Source of the DNA: Laburnicola sp. R22_1 | Taxonomy: Eukaryota; Ascomycota; Dothideomycetes; Pleosporales; Didymosphaeriaceae | Length of the DNA: 64,000 bases | Direction of reading: 5' to 3' | Assembly (NCBI GenBank): GCA_014281115.1 | Contig: JACONQ010000008.1 | Span: forward strand, 1,364,001-1,428,000 | Position numbers and translations under genes: made by a program | The notes under the pieces: generated by a model | What the model was told of the DNA's origin: nothing | What the model saw: the letters and a program-made list of their open reading frames with translations, nothing else | The model's database searches: none | In this document: in pieces, positions 1 through 9,746 of the stretch | Layout of the letters: every line of letters begins with the position of its first letter | How positions within the stretch are numbered: position 1 is the stretch's first letter

Positions 1-1
1 C

Positions 2-1162
2 AGAAGTAAAACCTGGATCTCACCCTCTTTCGGTCAGCGCATGTGGGACAAGTACGGATTCGAGGGCTTCTCCATCCCTCCAGAACTTCAACAACGTTTT
101 GTTGAAGATCCGGAATATTATGCGAAATTCAGGCTTGCGGTGGAAGAAGACGGCAATGGCATACATGCTTTCACCATAAGAGGCACATCACTGCAACTAG
201 GTGCGAAACAAATGTTCGAAGAGCATATGAAGAAGCGTCTAGAAAGCGCACCGCATATTCTCGATGCCTTGCTTCCCTCATTTTCGCCAGGATGCAGGAG
301 GTTAACCCCCGGGCCTGGGTATCTCGAAGCACTCACCGAACCGAACGTCGAGTTCGTTACATCTCCAATTACCAAAATCTCCGAGCACGCAGTCCATACC
401 GCCGACGGCACAAGAAACGAGATCGATGCCCTCGTCTGCGCAACCGGCTTCTACACCAACACGTCGCCCCCCTTCCCAATCACTGGCCTCAACAACCTCA
501 CACTCGCCCAGAAATGGAAACACCGCCCTAGCAACTATCTCAGCCACAGCATCTCCTCGTTCCCCAACCTGTTCTGCATGCTGGGCGCCAACTCGGCCAT
601 CGGGTCCGGTAGCTTGACCACCATGATCGAAAACGTGGGCGACTACATCATCAAAGCGATCCGCAAGCTGCAGAAGGAGGATATCGCGAGCATGGTGGTG
701 AAACAGGAGAGGGAGGAGGACTTTGCTGAGTACGTGGACGAGTATTTCAAGAGGACGGTGTTCAGCGAGGAGTGCAACAGTTGGTACAAGAACAAGAGCG
801 ATGGGAAGGTCGTGGGGCTCTGGCCGGGGAGTACGCTGCACTGTATTGAAGCCATGCGGAGTCCTAGGTGGGAGGACTTTGACTATGTCTATCGCGATGA
901 GCTCCCGGTTCCGGGGCAAGTACGTGAGGAAGAAAGTGGGAGTGGCAAGAGGAAGAGGATGGATAGCGTGGAGGGTGAGGGTGCACAGGGAGTGAAGAGG
1001 AAGAGGGCGAATCGACTGAAGTGGTTGGGGAATGGATGGAGTGTTAATGAGGTTGAGGGGAAGGATTTGGCGTGGTATTTGTATGAGGGGTCTTTGAATA
1101 GGCCAGTGGAGGGGAGGCCGGAGGAGAATGAGACGTATAGGATTCGCGCGTTTTCGTATTGA
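2..1162 (+). CDS. FAD-dependent monooxygenase (Baeyer-Villiger / flavin-containing type), 5'-truncated by window edge
   Basis: The reading frame is open to the left edge of the window (in frame from base 2), so the true start lies outside; the ATG at 41 is internal. The residues before it read TWISPSFGQRMW, a conserved stretch of fungal Baeyer-Villiger-like flavoprotein monooxygenases. Further on are EIDALVCATGF (the ATG-type motif of this superfamily, about residues 135-145 of the visible part) and LFCMLGANSAIGSGSLTTMIENVGDY-type C-terminal sequence. The N-terminal FAD- and NADPH-binding GxGxxG motifs are not in the window. Such enzymes insert one oxygen from O2 into ketones or aldehydes using FAD and NADPH, often in secondary metabolism or degradation of cyclic ketones; the substrate cannot be read from sequence. 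The C-terminal ~80 residues are K/R/E-rich low complexity. The stop is TGA at 1160-1162. Confidence 0.85.
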   Translation, partial: RSKTWISPSFGQRMWDKYGFEGFSIPPELQQRFVEDPEYYAKFRLAVEEDGNGIHAFTIRGTSLQLGAKQMFEEHMKKRLESAPHILDALLPSFSPGCRRLTPGPGYLEALTEPNVEFVTSPITKISEHAVHTADGTRNEIDALVCATGFYTNTSPPFPITGLNNLTLAQKWKHRPSNYLSHSISSFPNLFCMLGANSAIGSGSLTTMIENVGDYIIKAIRKLQKEDIASMVVKQEREEDFAEYVDEYFKRTVFSEECNSWYKNKSDGKVVGLWPGSTLHCIEAMRSPRWEDFDYVYRDELPVPGQVREEESGSGKRKRMDSVEGEGAQGVKRKRANRLKWLGNGWSVNEVEGKDLAWYLYEGSLNRPVEGRPEENETYRIRAFSY

Positions 1163-1422
1163 GCTTGTTACTTGGCGGATCTTGCTACACTATTAGAAAT
1201 CGATTCCGCGTTCATCTACGTGATCGATCCTTTCTGTTATCTCTCGCCACTCACTTTGCTAAGCTGATCAATCGTTTCCATTGTCTCTCACGTCTCACCA
1301 CTCACTTCGCTCCGCCTTTACTTTGCGCTGCTTTCCTCTGCAGGTATCTCGGGTACACGGCGCAGGTTTGACAAAAGACTCTCACTCTACTGTCCTATTT
1401 CTGCTCCCCTCATTTTGCTCTC

Positions 1423-1430
1423 TATATATA
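1423..1430 (+). promoter_or_regulatory. TATA-like box upstream of the Q/P-rich gene
   Basis: The stretch 1163-1517 between two genes on the plus strand is pyrimidine-rich (CT tracts) and contains ctatatata about 90 bp before the ATG at 1518. A CT-rich leader plus TATA-like box is a common promoter layout in filamentous ascomycetes. This is inference from position and composition only. Confidence 0.4.
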
Positions 1431-1517
1431 CTTGCTCTTCATCCCCATCCTTCTACTCCCCGTCACCAACCAAAAGCTCATCAATCCTCATTTGCTCGTC
1501 TTCGGCGTCAACAAGAA

Positions 1518-2963
1518 ATGGCTACTGGAACCGACGAGGACGAAGAGGTCTGTATCAAAGCGGATGAATGGACTGGTCTTGGTATTCTAACCATTGTTCC
1601 AGTATTCCTGGGTCGTTGATGACACCAACAAACAATTTCTCATCGGGTACCACGATGCAGAACAGAAGAAGGGGCTTTGGGTGGGCCTCGACTATATGGC
1701 CAGTTCAAAGTCGAGGGTGAAGGTGCATCTATACGACATATGGAGCAAGCAGCCATTAGCGTTAAAGATGATGAAGGAAGCGACTTTGGTGGCCGGCTTC
1801 GAACATGACGGGCATCGCCTGAAACCCTTCGATGTCGACAAGCTACGCGATGCGATCCTTTGCGTCTTTGAAGGTCTCTTTCCCGGCGAAATAGCCCGTA
1901 GTATCGCTGCCGGCGTAGAATCTCGTGGCAAGACCAAGCCGGATAGAGGCCCAAAGGCTCTAAACACGTCACAGCCGGATGTCGCCTCCATAGCTCCAAC
2001 AGACTCGGATACAACTACAGCGAACGCACCACCGCCGCCAGCAACCGCACCGCCGAAGACAGCTTCCGCGACCACCGCCATCAAACGCAAAGCACAGTCA
2101 ACGGGTCTGCCGGACAGGTATGCCAATACCGTAACAGACGAGCACAGCTTGCCGCCCAGGGACAACATGTCGCAGCAGCAGCAGTCGCCCTTTAAGGGTT
2201 CTCCGCCTCACCGCATCTTGACGCCGATGAACCAGATGCCGCCGCCGCCGCCGCCGCCCTCTGAGAATCCTTCACCTTACCAGCTGTTTTCCTATGGGGA
2301 TTCTCGAGCTCACCGCATGTTGACGCCGATGAATCGGATGCCGCAGCAGTATGAGCAGCAGCAGCCGCCGGGACCGGGATACTATGCACATCCGCAGTCG
2401 CAGTGGCCGCAGTCGTCGTATCAAGAGAATCAACTGCAACTCCAAAACCAATCGAGCTCGCGGCTAGACGGTGGATATGGAAATGGGTACGAGCAGAGCG
2501 TGGAGCATCCTAAGACAGGCGTGATGCATGCTAAGGATGACGAACAGGTGAGTTTGTTGAAAACTAATAATCAATTAGAAGATCATTTCGCTAACTACGA
2601 AAGATGGATGTTGATGGCGGTGAGGACGAGGAACCCATGGACGAGGAGGACATAAAAAGAGCCCTGACTGCGATCGAACATGCTCGCAGAGCGAAGAACA
2701 CTGCCGATAGATTAGTCCTCAAACGGGCTCAGATAAACCTCCTCCGTGGTTGCCACCAAAGCCTGACGACATCGTCTAAGGGCACAAGCTTGCCTGATCA
2801 TCTCGAAAATATCCACGCCGCTCTCGTCGGCCTCCAAGATCGACATCAGAAGTCGTTGGCGGCGATGAGAAACGTTGAGCTAGTCGTCCCTGAGGCCGCA
2901 GACAAAGACAAGAAGAGCGGGGCAGAGAAATCAGAAGGTGTCGGCGGTGATGAGAAACGTTGA
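1518..2963 (+). CDS. Hypothetical Q/P-rich protein, three exons (1518-1547, 1603-2547, 2604-2963)
   Basis: Not recognised. The model gives 444 residues. Intron 1 (1548-1602) has a weak GTCTGT donor, a CTAAC branch site and a TTCCAG acceptor; intron 2 (2548-2603) has GTGAGT, GCTAAC and AAAG. Both junctions are phase 0. The start ATG at 1518 follows a purine-rich acaagaa context. After an acidic N-terminus (MATGTDEDEE) comes a compact hydrophobic/charged region to about residue 120 (starting YSWVVDDTNKQFLIGY), then a low-complexity middle with P and Q runs and an internal duplication (PHRILTPMNQMP and AHRMLTPMNRMP). The C-terminal exon is acidic then helical (DEEDIKRALTAIEHARRAK). The middle suggests a disordered nuclear or regulatory protein, but no function can be given. 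The last residues come from a tandem duplication that shifted the frame. Confidence 0.6.
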
Positions 2964-3012
2964 GCTAGTCGTCCCTGAGGCCGCAGACAAAGACAAGAGG
3001 AGCGGGGCAGAG
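2859..3012 (+). repeat. 85-bp tandem duplication across the 3' end of the Q/P-rich gene
   Basis: Bases 2859-2927 recur at 2944-3012, offset 85 bp, nearly identical (for example gatgagaaacgttgagc at 2864 and 2949). Because 85 is not a multiple of three, the second copy is entered in another frame and stops at gat gag aaa cgt tga (2961-2963). In the frame used for the first copy the second copy would stay open to a TAG near 3080. Confidence 0.85.
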
Positions 3013-3082
3013 GGACGAGAAATTCAAATCCACTTGAAGGAATCAGGGTTTCCAGGCAGCATGCTGAGGGTAATAGGGCAGT

Positions 3083-3113
3083 AGAATTGATATGAGAGGC
3101 TCATCTCAATTCT
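3083..3113. other. Strong imperfect hairpin (14-bp arms, 3-base loop)
   Basis: agaattgatatgag is followed by agg and ctcatctcaattct, whose reverse complement is agaattgagatgag: 13 of 14 positions pair. It lies about 120 bp after the stop of the Q/P-rich gene and directly after the stop of the alternative frame, so it may sit in the 3' UTR. Confidence 0.5.
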
Positions 3114-3640
3114 GGACAGAGAAGCACAGTGCCCTGCGTGGAAGAGAGGCGCCTGAACCATAGATTACAATTCAATTCGTCAACTTCAAACTGTATATTA
3201 AGAGACACTGAATAAACTACCTAATAGATCTGCCATAGACGTTCACTTTCGACGGCATATCTTCTGCATTCGTAACCCCGTTTGAAGATTTGCCTTGAAC
3301 ACTCCTTTCTTCTTGTTGTCGAGCTGCCTACTGTCCTCTGGTGGGAGTGGACAAGAGGAGCGATCGTTACCGACATCTGAAGGTAAGCAGACGATTCCAT
3401 TCCAACGATGTTGGCCAACATCAACCGACCACCATGTGAGGGATACTGGTTGAATCATGATAAACCTTGAGCGGAATCGACCAGATAAGTCATCCTTGAA
3501 AGTGCGCCAAATTGGACGCCGATAAGTTGCCTAATAGATATCCCTCTAGTTCTTACAGTGTTGCAGTTTGTCTATGCTCTAGCAATTAGTTTGCTAGCTT
3601 TTATAACAGCTTTAGCTTAATTCTTTAATTCTAATTCTTA
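3114..3640. other. Non-coding stretch, no supported gene
   Basis: Only short overlapping frames on the minus strand (about 3221-3458) with no recognisable motif and no splice pattern. Composition changes from balanced to AT-rich near 3540, leading into the dispersed repeat that follows. Confidence 0.5.
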
Positions 3641-3768
3641 TAATCTGCTTTACGCCCTTTTTGATTACTAAGCAGGGGGCTCTGCTTTTTTTTGTCATGT
3701 TATTTGAGATGAAAGCCTTTGTTGTTCTACCCCTAGGTAGTTATTTTAACAACACATAATCTGCTTTA
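3641..3768 (+). repeat. Dispersed repeat R1, un-mutated copy with hairpin and T-run
   Basis: The segment with aagcagggggctctgctttt and, further on, gttgttctacccctaggtag recurs at 26180-26279 (continued at 35275-35312) and at 44700-44835, and its tail recurs near 41950-41995. This copy keeps CpA/TpG dinucleotides (catgtt, gatgaaag) that are TpA in the AT-rich copies, so it is the least mutated version. The agcag...ctgct arms form a stem followed directly by eight T, resembling a Pol III stop or an element terminus. Confidence 0.6.
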
Positions 3769-4111
3769 ATATAATTAATTTTTTTTTTTAAATTTTGTTA
3801 AAGCCGCGCAGCTAGTAGATGTGATAGTTTGTGTGGACGTTGGCATCTAGAGCCGGGGGTATGTAGGGCTGTCCGGCGTGTCGGTCTTGACTTCCATCGC
3901 CAGTGCTGCCTGGGAGAAAATGACTCTGGCTCGGGTTCGGGGGCTGGGCGCTGTTGTGGTCGTGGTTGGGGTTCCTGGGCCTGGACCTACTTCGCTTGGA
4001 TGGAAGAGAACCTCCGAACGGCGCGAGATGGCATTGAATGGGGAATGGGAAACTTGCTGCTGAGAAAATGAAGAGCTGATAGTAACCACCTGGGATAAGT
4101 AGGACAAAAGA
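3769..4111. other. GC-rich island with short overlapping frames, no supported gene
   Basis: After a T-rich run (3780-3795) the stretch 3830-4075 becomes GC-rich and shows short frames on both strands (60-90 codons). None has a recognisable motif, and the G-rich tract (ctgggcgctgttgtggtcgtgg) explains the apparent coding. Possibly a remnant; no function assigned. Confidence 0.3.
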
Positions 4112-4530
4112 ATAAGTACCATGTGTTACCCCAGGATGCGCATTACCATAGTCGATTTTGAAACTCTAAGTACTATGTGTTACACCAGGATGACCATTAC
4201 CATAGTTAACAACACTTTAACTTTTGTTTACTAACTTAGTAGTAGAATAAAAATATAAGTACTCTATATTACCCTAGAATGCGCAATACTAAGGTTAATT
4301 TAAAAACTCAAAGTACTATGTGTGACCCCAGGATACGCAATACCAACGTAATTTTTTTTCATTCATATCTGTTTATAGTCAATCTAACCTTTTAATACCA
4401 AGGTCGTTAATTCTTAAAAATTTCATTTAATAGCTTAATATCAGGACAGAAGTATTATTTCCGTGTTACCCCAGGATGCGCATTACCAAGGCCAATTTAA
4501 AAACCCAAAGTACCATGTGTTACCCCAGGC
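4112..4530 (+). repeat. Degenerate ~54-bp minisatellite (unit contains tgtgttaccccaggatgcgc), about six units
   Basis: Units begin near 4115, 4168, 4256, 4310, 4450 and 4506, each aagtac-(c/t)atgtgttacccc-aggatgcgcattaccaagg followed by an AT-rich filler of variable length. The same unit in the same orientation recurs twice at 11953-12055, so arrays stand at both ends of a 7.4-kb accessory segment. Confidence 0.8.
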
Positions 4531-4689
4531 AGGATAAGTACACAAACTGAGTCGGCTGGAGCTCCCCGCCAGCCAGCGCGTTATTAAACACGTGCGGGAC
4601 TCTGTCTTGTCCCTCTCGCAGGCGATCCCCTTCTTTAAACACGGGTTCCTAAGCAGACCTTAACAGCACAGTAGGAGGATAATAGATTC
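4531..4689. other. Short spacer between minisatellite and decayed gene
   Basis: Balanced composition with ctggagctccccgccagcc and two near-copies of ttaaacacg (4586, 4636). Probably the 3' flank of the minus-strand gene ending at 4690. Confidence 0.3.
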
Positions 4690-6069
4690 TTAGTTGTTTG
4701 GAGGCGCTAGGGAGAATAGGGTCCAAAATCTCTGACAGCGACTGACAACTGCTAGGATATCCAGCCGCGCGGCTGAAAATGCGGCTTCTTCCGTTGTCTC
4801 TAGCGCCGCCCTGCCGGCCTCGAAGAAGTCAACGCCGCCAATTTCGCTGTCATTGAAAGCCCTCTCCAAACCCGCACGGAGGCTTTCGACTGAACCGGGA
4901 TAGGCAGTGTTAAAAATGGCCTGTTGGAACTCGAGTGAGTGGATAATCAAACCCCAACAGGGGATTTCCCACAGCAGACTTTTGCTCTCATGATAGCGGC
5001 GAGTGGAGCAGTTTAGCGTAACCGATCGTCCATCCCGAACGCAGATTCCTAGCCACGATAAACAGTTTTTTGCCAAGTCAACCGTGGGGCGGGTATCGCC
5101 CTGAAATGTTTCCCGTGTGAACAAAGAACATAATTGTTCCAGAACTTCGACTGGGGTACGAAGCATGCCAACAACGCGCACTATGTTGTATGCGTGAAGG
5201 AGCAGTCCAAAATAATCGCTCATATGCAGCAGTGCCAGCATACAGCTGAGTTATGCGACCGACCGCCATCCAGGGTGTCTGCATGGAAACTCGACGTTCC
5301 GGGGCTCTCATTGCTTTGCTCAGGTCGAAAAGATGGCGAGTGTGTGCGCTAGTGGTCTCGTTTCCAAATGCCCTTCTTCGACCTCTTAGCTCTGGATCCA
5401 GTCCTTTCGATCGCTTTGCGTCGCGAAACACCGGTTCTAGAAACTCAAATACCCTCTTTCCATGTCGAGAAGCTCCCATATCTGCTTGGCTATCCGTCGT
5501 CCATAGTTGCCATGTGGTGTCTACCAGCAGCGAGACTGCGACAACCGCCTGGTCGAGCACCGCCACGAAGGTAGTGGCTCTGTCATCGGTCTCGTTCAGC
5601 ATTGCATCGACGAAGAAGTGTACCAAGCTCACTTCCTTTACTGTGGAAGCCGAAGCCGGGTCCTTGTTGGTTTCATAAACTTCACGTAGTATTTGTCGGA
5701 GTAGTGCCATGTGGGTCTTCGAGTTCGGGAGCTTTGCCACGTATCGATCCAGCGTAATTGTTTCGGGTTTCGGGACCTGTTTCGATTTTGCCTGATGGCG
5801 GAGCTGGAGGAGGGCGTCCTTGGCTAGAGCCATGCCCATGGGCAGTATGTGCAGTAAATCGGATGATGGTACGCTTCCGAGAATGTCGAACATGACGTCG
5901 TCGACGCTATCTCGAACACCGCACTTGCGATGCACCTCGGCTCTCACTCACTGCAGGGCTCTCGCAATGGCAGCCGCAGCTATGGAGGTCAGTCGACCCG
6001 CTAAGAGTGGCGAGACAGTCTTGTCTCCTACGCCTCGCCAGTGCTTCTGCACCACCGCTCTTATGTGGG
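4690..6069 (-). pseudogene. Downstream part of a decayed DUF6604-like gene, split by the hAT insertion
   Basis: Read on the minus strand, the frame enters at the hAT target site (6069) with AHIRAVVQKHW, continues to ARALQ, meets an in-frame TGA (5950-5948), stays open to 5078, and the protein then continues in another frame (MSDYFGLLLHAYN...) from about 5241 to the stop at 4690. The TGA overlaps a GTGAGT that could be a donor, but no convincing acceptor follows, so I read it as a nonsense codon; the frame change near 5240 is either a small indel or an unrecognised intron. The pattern 'IR..V...W.......L.A..L.SIAAAAIA' resembles the region after the N-terminal domain of fungal DUF6604 proteins, whose function is unknown. 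No catalytic motif is visible. The matching upstream part is at 9739-10626. Confidence 0.5.
6062..6069. repeat. Left 8-bp target-site duplication of hAT element (tatgtggg)
   Basis: tatgtggg directly precedes the element end cagggttgtcaac and is repeated exactly at 9739-9746 after the other end. Eight-base duplications are the hallmark of hAT insertion. Confidence 0.95.
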
Positions 6070-6089
6070 CAGGGTTGTCAACAACCAAA
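6070..6089 (+). repeat. hAT left terminal inverted repeat
   Basis: cagggttgtcaacaaccaaa pairs with the right terminus (9719-9738) at about 16 of 20 positions. Confidence 0.85.
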
Positions 6090-6925
6090 CATGCCTCAAT
6101 ATTTTGTTTGAATTTTGTTTGAATTGACAACGTCAACCAAACAAAAAGCTGCTGCTGCAATTTTGATAGGTCAAACAAACAAAAGAGGCAATTGCAGTCA
6201 AAAAATTTGAAGTTTGTTTGAATCGCTTAGCATACTGTAATGATAAGGTACCCTAGAGTTAGTGATATATTCTTAGTGTTGATGTAACAATAACTTTCCC
6301 AACGCTGCAATTATATAGGTATTCCTATAGTAAACAGAGCAAAAAACGGAGCTTCTTAAGTGGATTGTACCTGCGTAAAAAAGCCCGCATAACGGATGTG
6401 TGCTTCCACTGGCCGCCAGCAACTGATATACATGAATTGCTATTCGGCTTTAGCACCTCCTATCCTCTGTTCCTCCTCTTTCTTTACGTAGGTAATAAGC
6501 TGTTAAAACAATAAATATATATATAATAATCTAAATAAGCTAATATTATAGTGTTGAGGTATTGTAGCAAAGTGAGTTTGCGCTGTTGCAGCGAAGCCTA
6601 AGTTATGTTTATATATTCTGAACCTAGTTACTACTCTTAAAAAATCGTTTGCTATAACCACGCAATAAATCTTGTCTTCTATAAGTTAAACTATTAAATC
6701 AATGTTGCTAAATTAATTCCTGTCGCCTGTTTTACTATATCTCTATTGTTGCGGGCTGCAGAGCGTCGCGCAGTACGCCTTGGCATGAAGTGGTAATGTT
6801 GGCTAGCCGACCGCGTACTTTCCGCGTACCTTGCGCGTCAACGCTTACACACCCACTATACTTTGGCTTACTTGCCTGCGCCTACAGCTTACTTTTTCGC
6901 GCCTTTGCTTACCTTCACGCTTACT
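6090..6925. other. hAT 5' non-coding and subterminal region
   Basis: Contains degenerate caaacaaa / tttgtttg motifs up to about 6225 (tattttgtttgaattttg, caaacaaacaaaagagg), then AT-rich sequence and a transcript leader. No gene seen. A run of short repeated ttacttgcc/ttaccttc-type words precedes the transposase ATG at 6926. Confidence 0.6.
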
Positions 6926-9592
6926 ATGCCCCCAAAACGAAGCCGCGAGCCTGCTGAGGCATCCGAACCTATGCCCAAACGTTCCCAACGTGCGCCGAAA
7001 CCCAGCCAGCGCCTTATGGATAGCCAGCGGCCGCTTACTCCTCCGCCAACCCAGCCGTCTATTGAGGTAGTTAACGAGCCGGAGCCGCCTATTGAGGTGC
7101 TTGAAAGTACTCTAGAGCCGCGCTCAATAGAGCCACCAACCGAGCTAGAGGAGCGCGCCCGGAGGCCATCACCACGGCCTATACTACAAGCCTTACAGGC
7201 CGATGAGCCAGCTTAGGAGTTGCTGTTAGTGGCTAATAAGCCGCCTATAGCTACTAAGCCGCCGCGCGCGTTTAGTAATGCTGCCACAGAGGCTTCAGTG
7301 GAGGAGGACGCTGCGCCTAGTGTTGACTTCACCAACTACAAAGGCCTTAACTTGAAGCGCCTACTAGGCTTCAATGTGCCTCTATCCACACCCACAGGCA
7401 ACATCAGCTAGGTCTTTAGGCACGGCTATCGCCTTCGAAAGCTTAGTACTAACCCTGAGAAGATCTACTTCCAATGCAAGCACTGTCACATCAACAGAAA
7501 GAAGGGCGGCCTACACCAGACCACTCTGTCAACTACAGCCGCCAACAACCATTTGAAGCAAGACCTTCCCGGCCATCGGCTCACCAAACAAGGCACTATC
7601 GTACACAAGAGGCCGCTCGAACCTGGCCAGAAGTCGCTGCGATGGGCGGAAGAAAACGGGGTCACATTAAGCCAAGATGCAACGCAGGAGCTGGGTAACT
7701 TCGACGTACAAGGCTTCAGGCAAGCTGCAGTGTTATGGCTCGTCAACAACAACAGGCCATTACGCGAGTTTGAGACTGAGTCCTTCCGCGCGATGATCAG
7801 GTTCGCCAACCCAGAGGCAGAGGCGGCGCTATGGAGGTCTCACAACAGCGTTTCGAGGTTCGTGATGAGGCTTTACAGCTGGCTACAACCTCAAGTCAAG
7901 CGCGCCTTGTCTGAGGCCTCTAGCAAAATACACATAAGCTTTGACGGCTGGACTACTAAGGGGAAGCGCGGCTTCTTTGCAATTTGTGCGCACTACGCTG
8001 ACTCTCAAGGCAATATAGTTGACCTTCCCATCGCCTTGCCGCAGCTGGTTGGTGCGCACACAGGCTCAGCGATCGCGGAAGCTGTCGTACGAATCCTACG
8101 CTACTTTGAGATTTCTAGCAGCAATTTGGGCTATTTCGTGCTTGACAACGCCTACAACAACGATACTGCAGTTAATAAACTCGGCACAATGTACGGCTTT
8201 ATCGCCAACGATCGACGCCTCCGCTGCGCTTGCCACATACTCAACCTCGTTGGGCAAACTATTATGTTTGGCACTAACTCCGACGCCTTTAATAACGAGC
8301 CTGAACACTACAACAAAGAGGAGTTTTATATGAAGCAATAGCGGAAAGATGGTCCGCTTGGCGTGTTTCTTGATATTGTTAACTACATTAACACGCCAAA
8401 ACAATGGGGTATATTTGAGGATTGTCAGAACAGCGAAGCAGTTGAGATGCCTGCTGGCGCTACAGCAAGACGCCGTGAGCCTTTCAAGCCTGGAGTTACG
8501 CGTTGGAACAGCTATCATAACTGCTTTAAGCGCGGTGTTGAGCTACAACACGCCATCAACAGCTACTCCTCCTACCACATACAAGAGACTAAGCACGCTA
8601 ACGAGCTTGCCAAAAGCAACAACACTAAGCCGCCTATTATGCCGCAGTGGATGCGATCAGGCGGGCTTGCAGCTGCAGACTGGGCGGTAATTACCAAGTA
8701 CATTGAGGTGCTTGAGCCGCTGAAGTCCGCAACTAATCGCTTACAAGGTCGCGGCAAAGCTGGCACTTACGGCGCGTTATACGAGGTTATCCCTATGTTT
8801 GAGTCTCTTATTGCTAACCTAGATGCCCGCCTTAGACTGTTTGAAAGCGTCAATTACCTGCCAGACAAGGCGCCAGAAGATCACGTCGCTATCAACGTAC
8901 GTGCTGCGCTCAAGAAGGCAAGCAAGTACCTTAATAAACTCCTCAAAATCCCCGTCTACTACACTGCCACGGCACTCCACCCACGCTTCAAGAACTACTT
9001 TAAACGCTTCTGGCGTGAGAAGCCCGCACAGTTACAAGCTACGCACGCGAGCTTCGAGCAGCTTTGGGCTCGTTACAAGCCCGCCCTAGCGACAGCAACA
9101 ACAATAACAACTGCGCCTAAACACGCGATGAGCAGCTTTGACGACGCGATCGATTCGGTACTTGACAACAGCGACGAGATAATAGGGGTGGCGGATAAGT
9201 ACGAGAGCTGGCTTAGAGAGCCAACATGGACATCAGAACAGTACAAAACTGGCTGTACAGCTGTCCAATACTGGTACCAGCTCAAGCCGAGGTATCCCAA
9301 TTTGTCACGATTGGCGCTGGACGTGTTAACTATCCCTGCCTCCAGCGCTGACTGTGAGCGAGTCTTCTCGGGTACTGGCGACGTACTTGAGCCACAGAGA
9401 CGCAAAATGGGCAGCCAACTATTGGCTGCTTTAATTTGTACTCAACGATGGATTCGAGCAGGTTTTAAACCTCCAAGCGCAAAGGTGGTGGCAACGTACG
9501 ATGACAATAAGCTCAACGAACAGTTTAGCATACATGAGTGGGAGGAGCCGCCGCCTATAACACCACCAGAGTCTCTTTCACAGTCCTCTTAA
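6926..9592 (+). pseudogene. hAT transposase with three in-frame TAG codons
   Basis: From the ATG at 6926 (MPPKRSREPAEASEPMPKR) one frame runs to TAA at 9590-9592, 889 codons including three TAGs (7214-7216, 7409-7411, 8339-8341). In order: a P/E-rich N-terminus; a BED-type zinc finger around 7470-7560 (FQCKHCH ... NNHLKQDLPGH); the RNase-H-like catalytic core with HISFDGWTT (about 7930), YFVLDNAYNND (about 8130) and CACHILNL (about 8225); TRWNSYHNC near 8500; and the hAT C-terminal dimerisation region near 9320-9470 (LTIPASSADCERVFSGTGD). Family comparison suggests the second and third TAG replace Trp (before VFRHGYRL and before RKDGPLG) and the first replaces Gln. The ATG at 6863 is rejected because the basic start MPPKRS at 6926 looks like the true beginning. 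Confidence 0.9.
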
Positions 9593-9718
9593 AGTACTCA
9601 AAATCAAACAAACAATCAAATAAAAAGCGCCTCTATAGCTCCATCAAATCAAACAAACAAACTACAACACCAAGAAAGTCGTCAAACAAACAAATTCAGA
9701 GCCACAAATTTTGTTTGT
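9593..9718. other. hAT 3' subterminal repeat region
   Basis: Four or more tcaaacaaac / aacaaacaa motifs between the transposase stop and the right inverted repeat, likely transposase-binding sites. Confidence 0.7.
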
Positions 9719-9738
9719 TTTGTTTATTGACAAGTCTG
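9719..9738 (-). repeat. hAT right terminal inverted repeat
   Basis: tttgtttattgacaagtctg; its reverse complement starts cagacttgtcaa and matches the left end. Confidence 0.85.
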
Positions 9739-9746
9739 TATGTGGG
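9739..9746. repeat. Right 8-bp target-site duplication of hAT element (tatgtggg)
   Basis: Exact copy of 6062-6069. Removing the element and one copy rejoins the host frame as ...LLEIAHI-RAVVQKHW... Confidence 0.95.

Larger units (their letters stand above)
6070..9738 (+). mobile_element. Complete hAT-superfamily DNA transposon (3669 bp)
   Basis: The ends are imperfect terminal inverted repeats: left CAGggTTGTCAAcaacCAAA (6070-6089) and, as reverse complement of the right end, CAGacTTGTCAAtaaaCAAA (9719-9738). An exact 8-bp duplication flanks it. Subterminal copies of tcaaacaaac lie at about 6171 on the left and 9604, 9648 and 9682 on the right, as usual for transposase-binding sites of hAT elements. 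Inside is one long transposase frame on the plus strand (6926-9592) with three in-frame TAG codons, so the copy is probably non-autonomous. It sits inside a minus-strand gene, whose frame continues across the empty site. Confidence 0.95.

Noticed and set aside
5900..5951. Intron starting at GTGAGT (5951) that would remove the in-frame TGA in the DUF6604-like gene
   Set aside because: No acceptor with branch site at a suitable distance restores the frame better than reading through; treated as nonsense codon.
6863..6925. Earlier ATG for the hAT transposase
   Set aside because: Adds 21 residues unlike hAT N-termini; MPPKRS at 6926 is a typical basic start.
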